In this document: one piece after another, positions 36,601 to 47,576 of the stretch | Numbering within the stretch: the first letter of the stretch is position 1 | How the letters are laid out: each line of letters begins with the position of its first letter | NCBI GenBank assembly: GCA_009741485.1 | Contig: CM019218.1 | Span: forward strand, 44,850,840 to 44,914,839 | Direction: 5' to 3' | DNA: 64,000 nucleotides | DNA from: Malurus cyaneus samueli | Taxonomy: Eukaryota; Chordata; Aves; Passeriformes; Maluridae | The notes under the pieces: generated by a model | Told to the model about the DNA's origin: nothing | What the model saw: the letters and a program-made list of their open reading frames with translations, nothing else | Database searches by the model: none | Translations under genes and position numbers: made by a program

Positions 36601-39600
36601 AAACCCCAAAAACTAAATCACCAAAACACATCCTTGAAAAGGTAGGAAAAAAACCTAAAAACCAAATAATCACCAACAGAAAAAACAAAAAAAAACTTAA
36701 AATGCTAAGAAAAATAGGGCACAAAAGCCTTTTTTTCCTTTGTGTCAGCTCTGCTCTGGTTTGGCACTGAAATTTGGTTATAGAGCAGAGATCATGGATA
36801 GGAAGAGAAAGGGTAAGGTTAGATGGAAGAAACAATTCTTTTAAGCTCAAAAAACTCTAATGTGGTATTCAACTCAACAGACTTCCAGAATAGACATGAG
36901 AATTCACCATCCAAAGCTGTTTTCTGAACATGTTTTCAAATAAAAAAATAAATAAATAAAAATTGCTGCATTAGCCACAGCTATCAGAACCAAATTGTGT
37001 GACGAGTGTGTTCCAGCCTCAAGAACAGATGATACAAATGACCAATTCCTGCTGGACGAAAAATTGCTGAGGAGATGATAATCCAAGAGAGTCTAAGGCC
37101 AGACTGAGGAGAAATATGACTAAAAAATAATTTTCTTATTATGTGGAAATAAAAGGATTGTTACCTCAATTAGAGAACTATTACATTTCAAATGTGCCCA
37201 GTTTAAAATGTACACTATATTAAAATATGCCTCTATTTATGCATCTGTTACTTCTGCACGCTAAGGCTAACATCATCATTCCTACAAACACTGCCAGTTT
37301 TGATGATAGCAACAATTTTATCTTCATTGACCATTATCATAGTGAGCAAAAAAAATACACATTTTTACTTCCGATTTTTTTTTTTTAATTTCAGTTTTCC
37401 TTACCCCTCACAATCAACTATTTCAGGTCCTTCAAATGAAAAGGGATCTGTCTTGTCTGGCTCCGACTTCATCTTGTACGTTTTTGTCAGGACTGAATTA
37501 GAAAAGTAGTCATTGGGCCCAAAGTGGAACTCTAATGAGAAAGACTGGAAGAAATTTTACGTTACCACTAACTTTAATCCATGAAATAGTGCATCAACAT
37601 AATAAATTAAACCCTGAAAATACAAAAAAAAAAGATCATTTGATAGCAAATATATATTTCAAACTACAGCAGAAGGAGGAACTTAAGAATGTCAACCAAT
37701 TTGAAATGTGCAAGAAGCTAGAACAACCTTGACTTAAGATTCCAATTCTAAGAAGTCTGAGAAAAATCTTGATTTCATTTCATATGGAATCCTCTCATCA
37801 TCTTTGTACTAGGGATGAAGGAGTTGTTATTCTGAAGTCATTTTAACATTAGAATAAGAGCATGTGGCTCTATTACTCCCTCAACTCTGACTAACATCAT
37901 GATTTCAAAGAGAAAATCAGACTTTATTTCTGATTAAAAGAAAACTTAGATTGCAGGAGTCTATTTAAACAGTACGCTGCATCAGGAACCAGAGGGGTTT
38001 TTTTCCATTTGATAATAAAAATCCTGCAAAAGAACACTGACTTAATACACTGAATCCTACAACCAACATGTCTTAATAGGTTACAGCTTGAAGCAGGTTT
38101 TTCATGAAGCAGGTTGTGTTTGAGCCTCTGGTGGCACCCAAAAACTGTTTGAAGAACATTTTGTTACATGGAGAACGAAAGGCTCCAGTTACAGAAACAC
38201 ACAGCATCAACAGTGCATCAGTTTTCTGACCTGTAAAGCTTTCTGAACTGCTTGCACAATGCTATATATGCTCACTTTGCACTCAGGATCAACTATGAAC
38301 TTTTTAAAGTAAATCAAAACTCTATCTGTCTTGGAACAGGGGAAATAAAGGATAAAGGCTTTTGCAGCATTGATTTAGACACCTGAAGGGGGGAAAAGCC
38401 TGCAGGTCAGTTCAACACAACAGAAGGGCTGAAAGCCAAAGCTCCCAGCATCTGCCCAGCCACAGCATGTGTAACAGTTACCTTAAATATTTACTTCCTC
38501 AGTAATATGCCTTAAGAATTAGCCCTAATCTGCATACAAAACAGATTACATAACTGCCAAAAGACTAGCCCTGAATAAACTTCTCCAGGCATTCTTCAGA
38601 CTCAGAAAACTGACTGCTGTCACCAAGCCTGCCTTGCCATTCTCTTTTTAAAGGCTATTAATGTGCAGACAAGATAAATATAACTCGGGACAACAGCCTG
38701 TTCATCACAGATATTTACTCCTTAGTCATCTCCCAAAGGCCCCTTAATCTTCCCAAGACCCCATGAATCTCCTCACATGACTGAAATCTGCAAAGATAAT
38801 GGTTAAGGAGTGATGGAGACTAGTGGCAACAGCAGCCTCCCAAACCCCACGCATACTGTTTAAGGAAAGGAAGCCAGTGGGACCCAGCAGTACACTGGAA
38901 TATCTGTGTTGACCTCACATTGCCTATTTTACTGCCCTTTAAAGCACTTCAAGACAGCTGTATGGTTTGGAGGCTGTCTTCAGCTAAGGCTAATCTCTTT
39001 CTGGCAAACATGCTCAGGGGAAGAGTTACAAACTTAGCTTATCCACTACCAGTGACGAACATTCATACCCAAATAATCCCATAAAACATCACGGGGCCTA
39101 TAAATAACCAACCAGTGGCACTACAGCATGCAGGATCCCAAGGGCTAGCAAGACAAAAATATCTGCACAGACTGCATTTCAGCATTTCATTGTATACCTG
39201 CTAATTAGGAGGCAAGAAGCGCCAAGCTTCACATAATATTTGAAGTGTTGCAATAACCTTTCCAGTACTCTTTATTTAATACCTCTGGGTTTTTTTTTTT
39301 TTTTAATCAGCTATGTTCTCATGAAGTTCAAAACAAGAAAACTTCCTTTTTTTAAACTACGAAGATGCATCATTCAGGTCTGAATACAACCTGGGATCCT
39401 GATGTCCAAATAAATATGTAAATAGAAATTATAATTCTAAAATACACGTAAGTTTATACATATGATTATAAATAAGTAAAAGCCAATAGAAATGGAATCA
39501 CTTATGCTTCATGCAGATAAAAGTTTCCATGTGCAGGCCACAACAAACAGGTCTTCGAAGCACTTTAACTGCAGTCATGTAAATCCACTTTTGGAGTACC

Positions 39601-42600
39601 ATAACTATAGTTCATTGGTTTCAGTCAACAGTAAATCACAAAATTCCTAATTATCATGCATTTCTTAAGCAGCAAAACCTAATCCCCAGCAGAATTGGTG
39701 CACCTATGACATACTGGATATGAGAAGTTGCTTACAGTACAAGGCTACCACTGCTGCACCAATTTTCAACAGAGAAAGAACTGCAGATAAGACAGCAAGA
39801 CACAGCTGGAGAACAGGTTTCACTCAAGCAGTTAAAAATGCATCCTTTGTCTCCAAATACAGAAGGGACACGGAATTTGTCAGCCTTCTATTATTGGATT
39901 TAATGTAGCACTGGAATGGAACCTATTCACAGAAAAATGCTGTCAAAAGGTTACGAACAGTGCAAGACCAGATAAACTCATTATTTTAAAATTTCTTCAA
40001 CTTAAGGTACTATAAAACAAAGCTGAATGAGAACATAAAAATGATCTAGGCAAAAAAATCTATCCCCATCTCATTCAAATACCACTGAATAGATATACTT
40101 CAAGATAAAACCAGCCAACTTCTTAGAACACCTAATTTTGTGCTTAGACAATTAATTTCCTTCAAAAAATTCATGGCCTCTCCTTAAGCCCCAGCCATCT
40201 TTAGAAACTTAATTCTGTTTTTCTCTGCCACACTGGTTTCTTGCCTATTATCAGCTCAAGTGTTTCAGTACTAACAGAAGAAAGTAAGAATTAAAAAACA
40301 AAACCAACTTGTTATTAACCATTAAAGCTATTAACCATTAAAAGCTATTCTGACAAAGTCCTTCCACTTTTCTTATGTGAATCTTTAATGAATCTTGTCT
40401 TGCATTTACTTCAGACATTGTCAGAAGACCGTAACTCCATAGGATAAAACAAAAAATACCAAATATAAGAAAAAAAGCCACAGAAAGGAAGTATCTGTTG
40501 GCTCCCATTCCATCCTTCTCCTTGCTTTCCTCTCAAAGGGAATTAAAGGAATAAGCATTGTCTGCATAACATAAATTAAATAAGCAGCACAATTTCTTTT
40601 CGACACACACAGTTCTGTGTTTCTGTGCACTGAATATACACAAGAAAAAGCAAAAAAGCAAAGTTGTATTCTAAAAAATACTCATTAGTTACACTTTTAA
40701 AATACCATCTAATATATTTGCTATACTTTTCAACAGGTGCAGTATCCATAATAATTTTTGATTAGTATTACCAAGTCACATCTCCTTTTGCTGAAATATT
40801 TGATACCAAGAATTTTTCCCACAATTCATTTTAAAATTAAAAGCAGACATGTAATTATATTACTAAGAACAGCTATACTAGAATTTGAGAAAAAGAGAAA
40901 AAAGGAAAGAAAAAAATGGACAGAATTGAACCAGAATTTTAATTTAGAGTAATGTCAGAGCTGTTCAGGCTGAGAATAGAAGAGCAAAGGGTCATGAAAG
41001 CTGAAGATAAATTTTTAAAAGGCAAAGCATGAAAATATCATCTTAGAAAGAAACCTCCTCCCAACACACTACAGCCAAAGAGATTTGAATAAATATTTTG
41101 TTCATCTCATTACTACAATATTCCTGAGAAACAAGCAGAGAAAACTCACCATAGGCTGTCCTGGTTCAGAAAACTTGACTTTAATATCCTGCAGATGTTT
41201 CAAGATAGGTTCATCATATTCCTAAGAAGAAAAAAAAAAAGTAAAATTCTATTCAGCAGGAAATATTTAGAAGAACAGTCTCTTCTAAAGAAAGAATCAA
41301 ACCTTGCAACTAATTCAACAATTTCAGCTGAAGTAAAGATCTGGATCTAAATCTCTTAATCATAGCTGCAAATACTATGTGCCAAATTCTCAATAAGCCT
41401 TGTCGTCAGTAAAAAAAGCTGCCAGGATGTATTACTGAAGATACAGTAACTTCATTCAGGGTATTTATTGCTAGTGAGATTCACAGGAAGACACACGCCA
41501 GGGAATTTTTCTTCAACAGCATTAAAAGCAATTAATACAAGTGCATGCATAACTACATAAACTGTTTAACATGAATTCAACCAATCCACAGGTACTCTTA
41601 TAGCTTGCAAAAGTAATCCTTTATGGGCTAAACTAAAAATGCTTGTCCATCATAAGCCTTTTAAGCATCTTCAGGGATTCCAAAGCCTCAAAGATTCGGT
41701 GTCTCACACACATTCCACAAGGATTGACTGTTAATGGGAGAAGCAGCAATTCATTTAACACAACAGAAGCTGCTCATTTCAGAGCAGAAACTTACTTGTA
41801 CTAATTCACTTAGCATATCTACATTCCTAAAGATAGTAAACCAGAAGTCTGGAATTCCTTTGACATTTGTCTCTTCCGCTTTTTCGTCTATTACTACTGC
41901 ATTTTTCAGGTCTCCCTGGAAAGGAAATACAGAAACATCTGAGAAATTAAATTGTGACTTTTATAGATTCAATAAACACAGATAGAGGTACAAAACAATT
42001 AGCATCTCTGAAGCTGTATTTAAGGAACATCTGAAATCTACTTCTTTTTTCTCTGTAAATGAAGTTAAGAGATACAAGGTTTATTTACACAATTAAACAT
42101 ATATACATTTAATTCAGATTTACTTTCAACTCATTTGAAGGTCTTCTACATGAAGACTAAATAGATCATGTATCAGCTTCACTGATTTGACAAACATAAT
42201 TAAAACATTTTCTATCTTTTTATAAACAGAAAAAATAAAAACGCACTTCTATTTTTCTGTTAATCTCATTTCTGTAGCTCTATAAGCCACATAGAGTGTT
42301 TCATCTAAAAATTTAAAATAAAACTTCGCCCTCTGAAATGCTGTTTTAGCTTCTCTATTTTGAAGACTACTCAGTAAAGATGGTTTTCATGGGTATTTTT
42401 CATTCTTACACTGTATCATTATTACTGCTTTGAAAAACAGGATGCCCTCCATATAACTGATGTCAAATGTTATAAAAAAGAATGACTAAATAATTTCTCA
42501 ATCCCAAACAACCCTGGAAATTCAGTCTGAATTAGCTGTATTGCACCTTTCCTTTTACACCACTAGGTAGCAGCAGGTATTTAAGATGTTTTGGCAATAA

Positions 42601-45600
42601 CGTGGATCATGAGGAGCCAAGAACACGAAGCTGCAGTTTCAAGAATATGAAGCAGCAGTTTACCTTCCCATCTAGACACGCTCCTGATCTTACTGTGTGG
42701 AATACAGCTTGTCAATGCTGTATTTACACAAAGCCTAAGGAATGTTTTTTGTTCACGCACATGGAGTACTGTGTCATGCTAAATCTCAGGAGATCAGTAA
42801 AAACAAAGAAAACAATTCATTTTGAACAGAGAACAGCATACAAAAAAAAACCAAACCCCAAACAAAACAAAAAAAAACAAAAAAAAAAACCAGAAGAAGT
42901 TCAGGCTAAGGCAAAAAATGCAAAGAAAGCCTGACGGAATGGCAAACAGTTTTCCAAGTAGGTCGCTTTTCTGAGACAAAGCCTGAGCACACATCTCCAG
43001 AAATGATGCTGGGAAAGTAACAGGCAGCCTACAGACTATATTATACTTCCTAAATCTGGACAGCTCCTACTCAATAGACAAGTAGGAATCCACCAGCCAG
43101 CACATATTTTATTAGATCAATTCTGTTTTATGACTGTGTGACAAGTGTCTAACCGGTATTTATGAAAATTAAAATTAATGATGTCCCCCAAAATAATGGG
43201 CACAGGCAGAGGATCAACCAGCCTTTTATTATCCTGGGGTTTCATGTAGCACTGGAATGGAACTTCCATTAGCAGGAAGATGCTGTTAACAGGTTACGAA
43301 CAGTGCCAGCAAAGGCAACTCCTCAACTCCCTCCAGTTACAAATTTGAAAAAAGGCTAAATTAACAGTTTAGAAGCTTTCACTGGACCAAACAGTGTATC
43401 CATCACCAGAACACATTCCTGACACAAAAGCTGAGTCTTTCAATGTCAAGAACAGGAATTTAGCTCTGACAATCTGATATATCTGTAGTTCCTGATCCAG
43501 CTTGTACTCACAGCCAGTTTTTCTTCTTCCTCATTTTCACTGTGCCATTCTGCCTCTGCATCTGTGGGTTCAGCTTCCCCATTAATAAATTCTCTTCTCT
43601 GTGTTAAAAAAATCAAGAAGGTAATTAAAGATATAAAACTATATATATGCAACCAGAATTGATAGAAACAAAGAAATAAAAATTATGCACACAGTTTTCC
43701 CACCTTATCAAAAAGAGGCTGATAGAGTGCTGCATATTTTCTCTCTAAATCATGAACTTCTTCATAGAATTTAGCTTCTATATGGGCACACTTCACCTGG
43801 AGCTTTTTCAAGGCATCAATTCTTCTTATCACTGCTTTTGGAAAACTAAAAATCAAAATTATTTAAGGTTAAAAGTTAGTTGCCTCAGCATTATTTCCCA
43901 TACTACTGCAATATAGGCTGCTCATAACGACGTACAATTTTAAAATAAGAGGCTTATGTCAAACATACAGGTTTCTTCAAAACCTATTTCAAAAAGTTGA
44001 AAGAATCCTCTCCTACCCAAGTTCTTCTCAAAGGTGTCATCTTCTGTTCCATTCCCTGGGGCCACTACCCTCCCCGTGTAGTTCAGAGATCTGAAATTAA
44101 TACCTTTGTTTACACCTAAACTTTGAGACTAGATTTGTGTTGATCCATCTATGAAAAATAAGAATTGTGCATCCTACAGGGGAAAGTTTTGATTCACAGG
44201 TCACACTCGGAAAGCACAGACTGCCAATCTGCACTTTAAGTGATTAAATTTTAGATACAGCCATGTAAAAAGAACTCTTTATAGAACTTTCTTCTTTTCT
44301 AAAAAGAGGTCTACAACCAGGTGTTCTCAGTCAGGACATAAAAGCTTAAGTATTTACTAAAGGCAACATTTAAATCTACTTTACAGTCAATAAACCACTA
44401 AGCTTCAAACTAGGAGTAGACAGGTCCTCAGCTTTCCATTAAATCCTGGACAGCAATCTTATAGAAATCATCAATCAATCAGTGTACCACATGCCCTGTC
44501 AGAACAAGGGTTATAGAAGGAAACCAAGGAGGGATGGGGAGTTATTTCTATCCCAAAAAATAATGGCCACAGAAAATACTGAATGGACAAAATTTTGGTT
44601 TTGCAATTCTGCGTAAGCTAAAACCTGACTCTTCCAGAAGTAAGCCACTATGATGGGTTAAGTCAACCATTTTTCTTAGTGACTCATTTATTCTAAATTC
44701 CTACCTTAATTACACAGTAATAACATTCTATTACGCCCTCAGTCTTTCAAGAATTTTATTACGTCCAGTACTTACGTTTCAATGTAACTTGAAGGAGTAA
44801 GCGTTGTGTTGTCAAGGCGTTCCTGAAGAGCTGCGAGGACCTGTGGATTTTGCATCACTTGGTCTGCCAGCTTTTCTATGAAGACAGGAAACCACTTTTA
44901 AACCAATCTGCATAGATTTATAGTGCTTTTGCCATACAATGTCTTACAGAAGTCATAGTAAAAATATTCACTATTTTCACACCTCAAGTAACACCACTGT
45001 AGTTGACTAATAACATAGTTACTTCAGGACCCGATGTCAGGAATATAAAGTTGGACAAGGGTAGTGAATGCACTTTTCTCTTTGCAAATCCATCAGTTGC
45101 TTTTACAAGCAAGTAGTACACCAACAACATAAGCAAATTTCCTGGTTTCCCTTTATGGAAGAAAATGCAAAACAGGAGTTTCTTTATCCTCCCTCTGTAT
45201 TAGCTGTACCTTAAAAGCCACATATAAATTTGAAAAAGGAGAACCACTGAATTACACTTCCAAGACATCTGTTTTCCACTTAGCGTGACTCCTGAGAAAA
45301 CCTGTCAGTTACATTGTGTACTGTACTACAAAGCAGCACAGCACTGTGACCTTGAAAACTACTGATTTTTTACATCAAGATGATTTTACAACCTCTACAA
45401 CTCCTCTATCATCACAACACTTCACAGAGACTATTTTCACAGGAGGTCAGATCTAAAATGCTTCTCGTTAGGAGTTAAAAACCCCTATTAATATCCATGC
45501 AGGGTTTCATGGTGGGAAGACTTTTGCTTTTCACATCTTTCCATTCTTTATCCGTGCTCTTTTCTTCAGACATTAAGAAACCCAATAAATTGCACAGCAC

Positions 45601-46654
45601 TAAAATAGTGAAGCCTTCACATGTTTGCGTGTTGCTTTTCTTTTCTTATTTATTTGGGGTTTTTTTGTTCTTTTTGCAATCCAACTTGACTGTAAGAATT
45701 ATTCAGATAATTCTTCTGGTGTCTACCAGTTCTCATGTGATTTCCAATTGCCAGTCAAAAGGCTTTCTTAAAAAAAACCAAAAAAAGGTAATGAGGGAGA
45801 CCTTAAGAACATTCAGTGACCACATATATGAAACACATTTCACCATAGATTACAAATTTGAATATTTGGCGAAATAATGGAACTGTAGCTTTTCTGGACA
45901 CAGAAGCATTAATCTGAAAACTACTATTCAGCAATTATCTGTAGACCTTTCTCCTGGAGAATAAAAACTTACAAGAGGACATATTCTAAAGATGTACCTT
46001 CTGAGAAACAAGACAGTAAAAAACCAGCATACATACAGAACTGCTCATTTTGATAATTATGCTGACAAAAACTACACTTTGTTACAAGCCAGTCTATGCA
46101 GGCCTTATTGCAAGTGTCGTGGATCACTTCATGTAATAATAAAGCACCACAGTCACAGCATACACAAAAATACAGCCTTCACTCTGGTTTTGGCTGCAAT
46201 AAACATGGAAAACAGAGAGTGAACAGTTCGCCTAAAAAACATTGTTTTGCTTTCAGCTGTGGACACATCTTTAGTTTTGACTGTAAAGGCTCATTCCATT
46301 TCTGTAATGCTACCTTCTACAATGTATTTTTTACCTTTTTTGTTGGTTGCATTTTTAGCAGCCTCCAGGGAATCTGAAGCAGTATCTTCTGTTTTACTAA
46401 AAGAATTCAAAAGGTAGCATATTAAAAGAGCATTACATTACAAAAATGTTAGCATTTAAGAATAAATTATTCTGAATTTTCAGTTTGCTACAGACATATT
46501 TTATAGATAAGTATGCCAATAAAAGACATATTTATGTTTTCAAGCTTGTGAAAACTCAAAGTTTTGGAAATGACACTAGATCTCCTAAGATGAACAGAGC
46601 ATAACTCATCCTATTCCAGACAAGGTAAGGAATAGGTACCAGGTAAGGCAAGGC

Positions 46655-46691
<37 letters not shown>

Positions 46692-47558
46692 AAAAAAACC
46701 AAACAAACAAAAAAAATAACCAGCATCAAAACAAAACATAATAAGCTCAAAGCAAAAACCTTTGACAGATAAATTCATCTCAGAAAGTAAATGGCTGGCC
46801 ATTCATGTATAGAAGGACACTGCAAAGGAAAATGTTATACTCACAAATGAAAATATGAGACACTTTTAGTGTAAGTGATGAAGAAAAACATGAGAAAGGA
46901 TGCAGGTACAGAAGGAAGATGAACAGGAGATAAAAGCTGTTTCAAGCTTCTCTAGGAAGCTATTTTGACTACAATATTCACTTCTACACCATGTCCCCAT
47001 CTCCCTGCTACATCTTCCATTAAACTTCCTGTGCTGGAGAAAAAGAGGGTCCAGCATGAGTCAACAGCCAGCCAGCTCCTTGTGCTCCCTGCCAGTTTAG
47101 AGGTCACAAAATGCACATTTGTGATACTGCTGAAATTAGCCCTAACTCGGACACAAACCAAAAGAGATATCACATATGAAAATGGGTGTTATCAGTTACT
47201 GGACAGACCAGCTTATCCAGCACTGCAAGCCTCAGAAGAGCAGCAGCTCATATGGATTTGCAGCACTTCCATAACACTGTTATTTGTTCAAAAACACTAC
47301 AAAGAGTAGAAAAAAGGTGGCTTTTGCATGCTTAAATTACACAGATTAGAGAAACACTGAGGATCAGTGTTGTCTTCAGTTCTTTAGAACACTTAGAGAA
47401 AATATTACCGTTTTACTCTTATCCAAGTTTGGGACTCCACACTTCACAGGTTAAAAAAACCCCAAAAAATCCTCTTGCAGAAGACCAGATATACAGTTGG
47501 CTCTAACTACCTTGATTTAATTTCAGGAAAACAGAACAACATACCTGTTATCTGCCAT
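24649..47558 (-). CDS. NAP1L4: NAP1L4, nucleosome assembly protein 1-like 4 (14 coding exons)
   Basis: This is a histone chaperone of the NAP family that binds H2A/H2B and moves between cytoplasm and nucleus. Fourteen coding exons with canonical GT/AG borders join in frame to 1152 bases, or 383 residues plus stop, close to the human length (375-386, from memory). In order: a short acidic N-terminus (residues 1-25), the long NAP dimerisation helix (about 26-110, with FYEEVHDLERKYAALYQPL), an acidic EWHSENEEEEKLA segment (about 123-135), the histone-binding earmuff domain (about 155-340, with GIPDFWFTIFRNVDMLSELV and PNDYFSNSVLTKTYKM), a basic KTIKKKQKHKGRG nuclear-localisation-like segment (about 260-272), and an acidic tail (343-371) ending KESSQPAECKQQ. 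The start ATG lies 18 bases into exon 2. The first exon is non-coding and lies in the CpG island near 51.4 kb. Confidence 0.96.
24688..31117 (-). other. NAP1L4: NAP1L4 last intron (6.4 kb)
   Basis: An AT-rich intron with no coding similarity seen. It contains a run of 22 T at 25370-25391 and two AP-1-type heptamers at 26489-26495 and 26584-26590. Sequence near 28630-29070 is unusually A-rich on the plus strand without being a simple repeat. Confidence 0.6.
25370..25391. repeat. Poly(T) run of 22
   Basis: An uninterrupted T homopolymer inside the last NAP1L4 intron. No retroposed sequence was recognised beside it. Confidence 0.9.
31118..31174 (-). CDS. NAP1L4: NAP1L4 exon 14
   Basis: 57 bases, residues 353-371. 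It continues the glutamate-rich tail and ends DAESDPK. Acceptor TCATAG, donor GTAAGG. If the following intron were retained, the frame would run 19 codons further before a stop, beginning VRTFV. Confidence 0.9.
32471..32500 (-). CDS. NAP1L4: NAP1L4 exon 13
   Basis: 30 bases, residues 343-352, encoding FEEDEEGEEE of the acidic tail. Acceptor CTTTTTCAG, donor GTGAGA. It is a multiple of three, so skipping would keep the frame. Confidence 0.88.
32790..32909 (-). CDS. NAP1L4: NAP1L4 exon 12
   Basis: 120 bases, residues 303-342. It carries the end of the folded domain (DFEIGHFFRERIVPRAVLYF and TGEAIEDDDN). Acceptor TTATACAG, donor GTATGT. Confidence 0.95.
33530..33552 (-). CDS. NAP1L4: NAP1L4 exon 11 (23-base microexon)
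   Basis: A 23-base exon encoding VSGDGESL, the counterpart of the short acidic loop of the mammalian protein. Acceptor TTTTTGCAG, donor GTAAGT. Skipping it would shift the frame, so it should be constitutive. Confidence 0.9.
34487..34830 (-). mobile_element. CR1 LINE 3' end, truncated, in NAP1L4 intron
   Basis: The plus strand shows CACAGAATAGTTTGGGCTGG, GGGACCTTAAAGATCAC, TCTGGCCTTGAACATTTCC, TCTAAACTTTCCCTCTTTTG and CCATTCCCCTTGTCCTGTCA in order. This is the reverse complement of the avian CR1 3' region. It lies in the intron between exons 10 and 11, in the same sense as the gene. A short internal duplication of the CTAACCTTCCTTCCTAACA type is visible near 34680-34710. Confidence 0.93.
35399..35544 (-). 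CDS. NAP1L4: NAP1L4 exon 10
   Basis: 146 bases, residues 246-295. It encodes the basic, nuclear-localisation-like segment (KTIKKKQKHKGRG) and the conserved TKQVPNDSFFNFFSP stretch. Acceptor GTCTCTAG, donor GTAAGC. Confidence 0.95.
37405..37544 (-). CDS. NAP1L4: NAP1L4 exon 9
   Basis: 140 bases, residues 200-246. It is part of the histone-binding core (EFHFGPNDYFSNSVLTKTYK). Acceptor CTTCCAG, donor GTAAGG. Confidence 0.95.
37545..41149 (-). other. NAP1L4: NAP1L4 intron between exons 8 and 9 (3.6 kb)
   Basis: AT-rich intron without coding similarity. It contains one copy of a short unclassified repeat at 39881-39964 that recurs at 43219-43306. Confidence 0.6.
39881..39964. repeat. Copy 1 of an unclassified ~85 bp repeat
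   Basis: Shares the 20-mer ATGTAGCACTGGAATGGAAC (39903-39922), GGTTACGAACAGTGC at the right end and CAGCCTT at the left end with 43219-43306. The intervening bases differ with small insertions. Both copies are in the same orientation. I cannot assign a family. Confidence 0.75.
41150..41221 (-). CDS. NAP1L4: NAP1L4 exon 8
   Basis: 72 bases, residues 176-199 (YDEPILKHLQDIKVKFSEPG). Acceptor after a long pyrimidine tract ending CTTAG, donor GTGAGT. Confidence 0.94.
41796..41915 (-). CDS. NAP1L4: NAP1L4 exon 7
   Basis: 120 bases, residues 136-175. It contains GIPDFWFTIFRNVDMLSELV, a signature stretch of NAP1-like proteins. Acceptor CTTTCCAG, donor GTAAGT. Confidence 0.95.
43219..43306. repeat. 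Copy 2 of an unclassified ~85 bp repeat
   Basis: Counterpart of 39881-39964, with the identical 20-mer at 43244-43263. It lies about 3.3 kb away in another NAP1L4 intron, between exons 6 and 7. Confidence 0.75.
43512..43598 (-). CDS. NAP1L4: NAP1L4 exon 6
   Basis: 87 bases, residues 107-135. It encodes an acidic linker (EAEWHSENEEEEKLA). Acceptor TTAACACAG, donor GTGAGT. Confidence 0.95.
43704..43845 (-). CDS. NAP1L4: NAP1L4 exon 5
   Basis: 142 bases, residues 59-106. It encodes the highly conserved central part of the long NAP helix (QVKCAHIEAKFYEEVHDLER). Acceptor TTTTTAG, donor GTGGGA. Confidence 0.95.
44776..44875 (-). CDS. NAP1L4: NAP1L4 exon 4
   Basis: 100 bases, residues 26-59. It carries the start of the dimerisation helix (KLADQVMQNPQVLAALQERL). 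Acceptor CTTCATAG, donor GTAAGT. Confidence 0.94.
46335..46396 (-). CDS. NAP1L4: NAP1L4 exon 3
   Basis: 62 bases, residues 5-25 or so, acidic N-terminal region (KTEDTASDSLEAAKNATNKK). Acceptor CTTTTAG, donor GTAAAA. It splices in frame to both neighbours. Confidence 0.88.
46656..46689. repeat. Poly(A) run of 34
   Basis: A 34-base A homopolymer continuing into an A-rich CCAAAAAAACC tract, in the intron between exons 3 and 4 of NAP1L4. On the minus strand it would be a T run. The flanking sequence was not recognised as a retroposon. Confidence 0.9.
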
Positions 47559-47576
47559 CTGTGTGTCTGTATCCAC
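47545..47576 (-). CDS. NAP1L4: NAP1L4 exon 2 (start codon)
   Basis: A 32-base exon with 18 bases of 5'UTR (47559-47576), then ATG at 47556-47558 and the codons for MADN plus two bases. The acceptor is AACTTGCAG and the donor GTATGT. The start matches the MAD start of mammalian NAP1L4. Confidence 0.88.

Noticed and set aside
46600..46690. Retroposed copy with poly(A) tail
   Set aside because: There is a 34-base A run, but the sequence before it matches no gene or repeat I recognise, and no target-site duplication was seen.
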